DNA of 64,000 nt, from positions 99,593,795 through 99,657,794 of the forward strand of contig OW386293.2 in NCBI GenBank assembly GCA_936432065.2, read 5' to 3'. Shown here piece after piece: positions 57,818 through 64,000 of this stretch; positions within the stretch are counted from its first letter, which is position 1, and each line of letters starts with the position of its first letter. The notes below the pieces were generated by a model, which made no database searches, was not told where the DNA came from, and saw only the letters and a program-made list of their open reading frames with translations. A program made the position numbers and the translations under genes. Origin of the DNA: Rutpela maculata (lineage: Eukaryota; Arthropoda; Insecta; Coleoptera; Cerambycidae).

Positions 57818-59084
57818 CTAGCTCTCGCATCGCTTCCGGAATTCTCCCCATCTTACATCGTCACAATTCCTCTCTTTTTTTGGACTTTCCCCAAATAGTG
57901 GGCGAAATTTAACCTGTATCTGGCTCTCACTCTGCTTCCTCTTCTTGGGGCTTTCCCCAAATAGTCGACGAAATGTTACCTGCATTTGGGCCATTCTAAG
58001 TTAAAGGGAAGGAAAAAAAAATAATAAATGAGCCATTTTAAGCTCTTTTACGTGTACGTTTTCGATTATGTAACCAGAACCATCTTCTAAGTTCATAAGC
58101 ACTGGTGATACTGTAGAAGAACGCACTACCGGACGTCAAAATGACGCGACACCAATTTATTTCTCAGGGGGCGCCAGTCGCGTGCTACCCCGTTCTTCTA
58201 TCTCCCAGGCGGGTTCGAGATAAGATGCACTAAAGATAGTCGAATAATGGACCAAGGCTGCACTACCCCAGATCTTAACGTCGCTCTCTCTGGCCGTGAA
58301 TTCCTCAATTTAGGTTTTCGTACCTTTTGAAAAGCTAAATTTTTGCATAAAAAAATCCCGATCGGAGAATTTTTCTCCGATGGGATTAATTTTTGTCGTG
58401 CTGATCACGATTTTGTCCGCTAATAACGGACTCTACACCCTAGGAATTCTGAGAAAAACGCATAAAATAATCCCTTCCGAACCCCCGTACAGCAACTAGA
58501 AGGTCGAGTGTGATGCAATAACTCGACATATCCGGTTTTCGGTACGAAAATTCCAGGGATTATAGACTAGCAACAGGTCTCAAGATCAATTAAGATGCAA
58601 TAGTTCAAAGAATCCGTTTATTTAACAGATAAGGTTATACAAAATTCTTATTGTAAGAATCGCGCCTTCCCCAATTAAGACAAACGGCTTTCAGACCATA
58701 CAAGCAAGGGCGCTTACGCTAACGATCGATTAGGTAGAAAAGATTCATGCATACCTTCTCAGAATCAAAATGCGATCTTTTTAGAGAAGTCTGAGTGAGA
58801 CTATTTGTAATTTCATAATTACGGCTGACTGATTTTAACTTTTAACAAACTCTTTCTATGCGAGAAACCGGCCTTGTGCATGTGCATTGATTTTTATCAA
58901 TTTTTGCTTATCGGCAGTACGCCGGCTTTGTCAAAATCGTCTATTTTGCCTTTTAGATGCAATGCATCGCTAAAATTTTATGCCATACTTTAGAACAGGG
59001 CATTCAATGACCATACCTCAATGGTCCATTTCTTTGGTTGAGGAATAAAAATGGAAAATATTTTAATATTTTTTAAAGTACAGT
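57818..59084. other. FB1 interior without a recognised gene
   Basis: It holds two similar segments (ggactttccccaaatagtgg and gggctttccccaaatagtcg, about 57882-57975), a stem pair ccgatcggaga / tctccgatggga at about 58358-58383, and otherwise no coding signal. A tggcgccc-like motif on the minus strand (about 58170) resembles a primer-binding site but has no LTR beside it. Confidence 0.4.
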
Positions 59085-59350
59085 TTCGGAGTACTTTTTA
59101 AACTAGCTTCGGGGTACTTTTGAAAAATTAATCTTTGGCGTATCTTTGAAAAATCAATTTTCAAGCCAAATTTCGACGCAGTTTTGAAAAATTAATCTGC
59201 AAGTGAAATTTCGGCGTACTTTTGATAAATAGATTTTCAAGTCAAATTTCAACGCAGTTTTGAAAGATTAATCTGCAAGTGAAATTTTGGCGTACTTTTG
59301 ATAAATCGATTTTCAAGCCAAATTTCGACGCAGTTTTAAGAATATTATTT
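59085..59350. repeat. about 76-bp tandem repeat
   Basis: Units such as gcaagtgaaatttcggcgta, cttttgataaat and caagtcaaatttcaacgcag repeat about three times (tttggcgta-type starts at about 59133, 59210 and 59286). Non-coding. Confidence 0.8.
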
Positions 59351-59599
59351 TTCAAGTCCAACTTTGTTGCACCCCTGAAAAAAGTATATTATTAAAAAAT
59401 CCTTGCCATTATATACTTTCACTCTCATATCTTGAACAAAAACATATTTTCCTAAGTGAAAATTCGGTCTTTTCCGAATTTTCACCTGGTCATTTCTGAC
59501 GCCTTATAGAACTCATGACGGTCCTTAAGGACTGATCTGTTCCTCTGCAGACTCTTAAAAATGAATTTTTTTGCCTAAGTCGAATTTTGATTCTGTCTT

Positions 59600-59970
59600 C
59601 AACTTAGGACGATTTTGGAGAGTTCTACAACAATATCACCTTGATTATTGAGAAAGGCCCAACGAATTTCGGGGCCAGTTTGGAGGAAAATCCTCGGATA
59701 CTATAGAAGACAATGAGTAGTGTCTTTTTATCACTTTGTCTCCCACTTTAAAGCAATAATCTCCTCGTCTCAAGTTATAATAATGACTTTGCGTATTGAA
59801 AGCCCTTTGCAGGTTTGTCTGGACTAAACCATGCGTTTCTTGAAGATGCCGTAACTTACTTATTTGAAAATCGATTTCTTGATCGATAAGAGTTTCGTCC
59901 GATAGTTGACCAACATCATCGAGATCATTTATGTATAATCCGTTAGGTATTTCGAGTTCTCGGTCAGAAT
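59600..59970 (-). pseudogene. gypsy-type integrase C-terminal remnant
   Basis: The minus strand reads LYINDLDDVGQLSDETL, ISKLRHLQETHGLVQTNLQR, HYYNLRRGDYCFKVGDKV and IKRHYSLSS. After a frame change near 59690 it reads APKFVGPFSIIKV. This order (helical segment, YYNLRR, GD-V, R-H-LS, KF-GPF) is that of the C-terminal part of Ty3/gypsy integrases. Nothing upstream of it (reverse transcriptase or protease) is present in FB1. Confidence 0.75.
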
Positions 59971-59975
59971 TTTCA

Positions 59976-60146
59976 TGTCAGAATGTAACCTCAAAAGAAT
60001 CTCAAAAAACACCTCATAGATAGTCAAAAATGCATTTAAAAGTAGATTTTAGTGTCTTGTATTCAGTTTAAACCTTCTTTTAAATACATTTTTAACCATT
60101 TTTGAGGTGTTTTATGGTGATTTTTTGAGGTTGTGTAAAATTCTGA
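59976..60146. repeat. inverted repeat near the right arm of FB1
   Basis: tcagaatgtaacctcaaaag then aaaaaacacctca pairs with tgaggtgttttat and ttgaggttgtgtaaaattct across about 60 bases. The arms are about 60 bp. Confidence 0.7.
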
Positions 60147-60549
60147 TATGATGGGAGAATTCTGAGATTCAGTTTCAGCGTTCCAAAATTCATATAACTG
60201 GTTTGGTTGTTTCAAGTTTCATATATACTTTAAAATACATTTTTGTCCATTTATAAGGTATTTTTTGAGATTTTTTTGAAGTTATGTCAAAATCCAGATA
60301 TGATAAGAAAATTATGACCTCCAATTCGATTTCAGCGCCCCAAAATACGTATAGGAACATGGTCAACTCGTTTAATCCTTCCATTTACTTTTTACATGGT
60401 TTCAGGCTTGTTCTAAGCTGTTTCTTGAGCTTACATGAAGATATCGACGACATGTGACAATTCTAACCTCGGATTCGGTTTCAGCGCCCCAAAATACATA
60501 TAAATATGATAGCCGGTAAAAAAATACATGACCTTTTTTATTTATTTTG
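60147..60549 (-). repeat. right arm of FB1
   Basis: Reverse-oriented copies of the 150-bp unit (cagcgccccaaaatacgtat at about 60333, cagcgccccaaaatacatat at about 60482) and a more diverged copy near 60180, ending in the shared terminal sequence. Confidence 0.8.
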
Positions 60550-60582
60550 TGCGAATGTGTTATTATTTGTATTATTGACCTA

Positions 60583-62243
60583 TAGTCCCTTGAGGTAAAG
60601 CTTTTACACCAAAAGTTCTGCGACCGGACCGCAAGACATGTACCCCCCCCCCCGTTTTCGAGGGCGGGAAACACGATGGTGACAATATTTTCCGACCTAG
60701 CGTCCTAAATCGATTTTCCGGTGCTACGCTTGCGAGGGCTTGTCGGATCGGTTTCTTTTTGGTCAATTTGAATAAAATAAGTAAATATTGACCACAGATG
60801 ACCTAACCCACCCCCGGGGGTCGAAACTACCCCCACCTCCAGTAATGGAATGCCACGAAAATAACGAAAATCAGCCTGAAAGCGGTACACAGCCGTCTTC
60901 GAAGTTGAGAAATACGATGTTGATATTATTTCCCGACCTACCCTTCACCCACTACCCATAGACCGAAAATTAAATTTAGATTATTGATGGTAAATAGGTA
61001 AATCAAGCTGGTAAGAGTCCATAAAATTGGTATTGGCATTTAGTATATATAGAGAAATTAACGTCTCCAAAAATGATATTAGCCACCCCCCTTTACCACC
61101 CTCCACCACATTCTTAAACGGGGTGAGAAAAAAATAGAAGTGATTAGTGTGTGTACAAGAACCAAAAACCATTTTTTGAATTGCCATCCCCGCTACCACC
61201 CCCTACTCCACTACCGATGTGACATATCGTTTTATGGGAGTCAACGATGTCAAATAGATTATTAAAGTTCCATAACCAATTATTTCCACATAGTGGAGTG
61301 TAAAAAAATTCTTTTCGTTGTGAGAAACTTGGATAAAAAATCTAGATGTGGAAGTAATAATTCCTTGGGCAGCAGTTTTTAATAACTTAGCTTATTATCG
61401 TTGTTGTCGTGGTATTTCGTTATTGGGAGTGGAGGTAGTTTCAACCCCGGGGGGTGGGTTAGGTCACCTGTGCTCAATCGTTACTATTTACTTTATTCGA
61501 ATTGATAAAAAAAAGATCTGACAAGCTCACGCAAGTCTCGCACTGGTAAATCGGAAAAGGGGATGGTTTTTCAGGTTCAGGTGAAGGGTAGGTCAGAAAA
61601 TATTGTCACTAATCGCTTTGCAGCTGATTTTCGTTGTTTTAGTGCACTTCGTTATTGGGAGTGGGGGTAGTTTCAACCCTTGAGGGTAGTAGGTTGGACC
61701 TGTGGTCAATATTTACCTATTTTATTCTAACTGACAAAAAAAAAATCCGAATTGACAAAAAAAACCCGAAACGACGAGCTCTCGCAAACCTAGCCTAGCA
61801 CCGAAAATCGGAAAAGGGGGTGGGGCTTTTTCGGTAGTGGGTGAAGGGTAGGTCGGGAAATATTGTCACCATCGTATTCCCCGCCCTCAAAATCGGGGTA
61901 TACGGCTTTCCAGCTAATTTTCGTTTTCTTCGTGATACTTCGTTATTGGGGGTGGGGGTAGTTTCAACCCCCGGGGCCGGGTTAAGTCACCTGTGTCAAT
62001 ATTTACTTATTTTATTCAAGCTGACCAAAAAATGCCCGATCCGACAAACCTTCGCAAGCGTAGCACCGGAAAATCGGATAAGGGGTGTTTTTTTTCGATT
62101 TAGGGGTAGCAGTTGGATGCTAGGTCGGAAAATATTGTCATCATCGTGTTTTCCGTCCTCGAAAATGGGGGGTATATGTCTTGCGGTCTGGTCGCAGAAC
62201 TTTTGGGCTTTTCGCCTTTTTCTGGTTTACCTCAAGGGACTAC
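60583..62243. mobile_element. Foldback-like element FB2
   Basis: Ends tagtcccttgaggtaaagct and (right end) ggtttacctcaagggacta are inverted, followed by ttctgcgaccggaccgcaag on the left and cttgcggtctggtcgcagaa on the right. The right arm repeats a 230-290 bp unit about three times (cgttattgggagtggaggta-type starts at about 61419, 61649 and 61940). The left arm has about one reversed unit. A reversed R1 repeat fills the middle. No transposase recognised. Confidence 0.7.
60966..61390 (-). repeat. dispersed repeat R1, copy d, inside FB2
   Basis: Reverse complement of the R1 head and body seen at 28066-28450 (ccaattatttccacatagtg, acatatcgttttatggg, accaccctccaccacatt), including the terminal ccaaggaattattacttcca block. 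It has no minisatellite. Confidence 0.7.
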
Positions 62244-62246
62244 TAA

Positions 62247-63375
62247 CAGCCAGATTTTCAATGTCGAGTTAACTCTTGTAAAGGAGTTAACTCTGGATTA
62301 AGAGAAAAATTGCGTATTTCAAATGCGAGTTAACTTGAAACCTCGAGTGAAATCGAGATTAAGATAACTCTAAGGTGAAGTATGAGTTAACTGCAAATTT
62401 CGGTTTAAAACTAACCTAAAATTATTTTATGGTGTAAATAAATTGTGATATTTTTCAAACACATGATGGATTATGATTTTGATGTAAGTGCTTATACTAC
62501 TGATGTGGAAACTAGAAGACCCAAGTCACTTCTTAAAATGGGATCGACATGATTTTTTTTGCGCGTTTTCATTTATATCCTACTGTAGAAAATTTATTAG
62601 AAGTGCAATAAGATATTTCGTATCCTACGAACATGTAATGTTTGTTTTCCAGAAATGTCTGCCTCTCGTCAGAAAACCAGTTGTTATTAGGGTTACGATA
62701 TTATGCCACCGATTCTTTTCTGCTATACCGTAGATTTTTGTGGGGCGCATAAATCCACAGCAAGTAAATGCATACGGTGTGTAAGTCAAGCAATAGCTAG
62801 TTATTCAAGGCCCAATTAATCAATTATATAAAAATGTCTCAAACAGTAGATACAGATACTGAAATGTAAGCAAAATTTTTAAAATATATTGCACGATTTC
62901 CAAATGTCATTGGAGCTATTGGCTGATTTGGCTATAGTCATATAAAAGAATTCAATCACCTGAATTATTCAGAAATTGAAAGCTATTTTTCTGTCTACAT
63001 GTTCAAACAATATCAGATTAAAACCACAAAATTATTGCGGGTTTATGTACCTATTTTAATAACTGTTTCGAGAACTGTTTGAAATAAATACCAATGATAT
63101 ATTAAAAAGTTTTAAAAGGTAGGTTAATTTAACATTTAATACTACAGAACTATTGAAGAGATCAAGAATTCTCGTGGAAAATCCCGAAAATATAAGTAAC
63201 ATTCATACTTCTCATACCAACATAATAGAATATTATACACACCTTGAGTTAACTAACTCGTATGAAAAGTTCTAATGAAAAACACTTGTAACGTTAACTC
63301 GAACTTATCCTCGAGTTAACTTGTGAGTTAGGGTTATCTAACTCGAACTTTAACTCGACATTGAAAAACTGGCTG
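62247..63375. mobile_element. 1.13 kb TIR element with TAA target duplication
   Basis: Ends cagccagattttcaatgtcg and (reverse complement of the right end) cagccagtttttcaatgtcg are flanked by TAA on both sides (62244-62246 and 63376-63378). The subterminal zones are packed with gagttaact motifs in both directions. A 3-bp TWA duplication is typical of PIF/Harbinger elements, an assignment made only on that basis. No transposase ORF. It has landed at the right end of FB2. Confidence 0.75.
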
Positions 63376-63378
63376 TAA

Positions 63379-64000
63379 TAGTTCGCCTCAGGTTAACTCG
63401 ATAGTTTAGTTTGTATATTTTTGCTGAAAGAGAAATATTTACTGCCCTGATTTTACTTAATTGTCTAGGAACTATCAAGCATTTAATACATATATAATTT
63501 AAGTAAATAAAGTAGTATAGTCGGGTGTCGACTTCTCTTTCGTATACCTGATGTGCTGATTGATTTATTGTTTCCTGGTGGGTCTCGGTTTATTCTCCAC
63601 TTTTCACTTATGCATTGAGACATTCTGATCACCTGCATTAATTAAATATTAGCTAAATAACTTAAGTGTTGTAATGTTATTATATATCACTTTGCGTAGA
63701 ATTTTTCACTTATCACATCAGCGTAATTTCGTCCTGTTGTGCCGGCTTTTGATAGGGATTTGAGGCAAACTACTGGGACTGTTCTTAAAAGCGTCCGATG
63801 TCTTTGAGACCACTAGACGAACTCCTAAAAATTCAAATTTGATCGAAATTGCATAAAAATTTGTGGTTAGATATATCAAGAGTAGATAGTACCGAATCTG
63901 ATGTCAAGAGCTAAGAATTCAAAATAACACATCTAATATGGCTGCCATAATGGAGTCATTTCATAATTTGTATTTACATTGAACTAGCGTTCTAGGACTA
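63379..64000. other. no gene recognised at the right edge
   Basis: AT-rich sequence without a convincing ORF or repeat structure. Its beginning (tagttcgcctcaggttaact) may be the former flank of FB2. Confidence 0.35.

Larger units (their letters stand above)
55978..60549. mobile_element. Foldback-like element FB1 with inverted tandem arrays
   Basis: The outer ends ataaaaaaggtcatgtactt and (reverse complement of the right end) ataaaaaaggtcatgtattt match. Both lead into the same roughly 150-bp unit (ttttggggcgctgaaaccga, ccgaggtcagaattgtcaca, atgtaagctcaagaaacagc, tagaacaagcctgaaacc) in opposite orientation. About six units stand on the left and about two on the right. Long inverted repeats built of tandem units are the hallmark of Foldback elements. 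The middle holds gypsy-type remnants. No transposase was recognised. Confidence 0.7.

Noticed and set aside
58160..58185. tggcgccc-like motif as a retroelement primer-binding site
   Set aside because: The adjacent sequence does not match the LTR-like sequence at 56956-57555, so there is no LTR pair to support it.

Overview
The window looks like arthropod, most likely insect, nuclear DNA. It is AT-rich, has spliced genes with GT-AG introns, TATA boxes paired with arthropod-type initiators, and a dense load of insect-type transposons. No bacterial gene organisation, tRNA or rRNA gene or CRISPR array is visible. The species cannot be named from sequence alone; a large, repeat-rich insect genome such as a beetle's would fit (inference).

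The only host gene I can reconstruct is a small WD40 beta-propeller gene on the minus strand. It is present twice, as intact copies A (TSS about 18146, coding 10453 to 6999) and B (TSS about 43207, coding 36576 to 32982). Each has one non-coding first exon, a 6.4-7.6 kb first intron and five coding exons of identical length, giving 294 residues. By eye the proteins differ at 27 of 294 positions. The genes sit in a tandem segmental duplication: copy A about 5640-28065 and copy B about 31730-50450, same orientation. The duplicated block also carries a non-LTR RNase H remnant downstream of the gene and, upstream, a deleted RTE-type reverse transcriptase remnant and about 1 kb of further non-coding sequence.

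Because the two copies can be aligned, each acts as the empty site for insertions in the other. Copy A alone holds a 412 bp hairpin element, a 1.1 kb TIR element, a 401 bp hairpin element, a dispersed repeat with a 30 bp minisatellite, a 2.07 kb LTR-like element with AATA target duplications and a 1.45 kb TTAA-flanked element. Copy B alone holds the 3' end of a LINE, a Jockey reverse transcriptase fragment and a Cys-rich mobile-element tail.

The flanks are transposon territory. Positions 1-1767 are the 3' part of a broken DD41D mariner-type element, and 2212-5134 holds three inverted-repeat elements. The gap between the copies (28066-31730) is dispersed repeats plus a hairpin element. Beyond copy B lie a 1.16 kb inverted repeat (50497-51655), a degenerate LINE (51840-52661), a MITE, a 5'-truncated LINE with a 669-codon reverse transcriptase ORF (53918-55927, minus), two back-to-back Foldback-like elements with inverted tandem arrays (55978-60549 and 60583-62243; the first encloses gypsy remnants with an LTR promoter), and a TIR element with TAA target duplications (62247-63375).

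The most interesting unexplained structure is a set of elements that are almost entirely one hairpin. They share AT-rich atagtat ends and GC-rich tips but have different, internally self-complementary stems (about 21210-21340, 25512-25656 and 31144-31274). All boundaries, identities and alignments were read by eye without computation.
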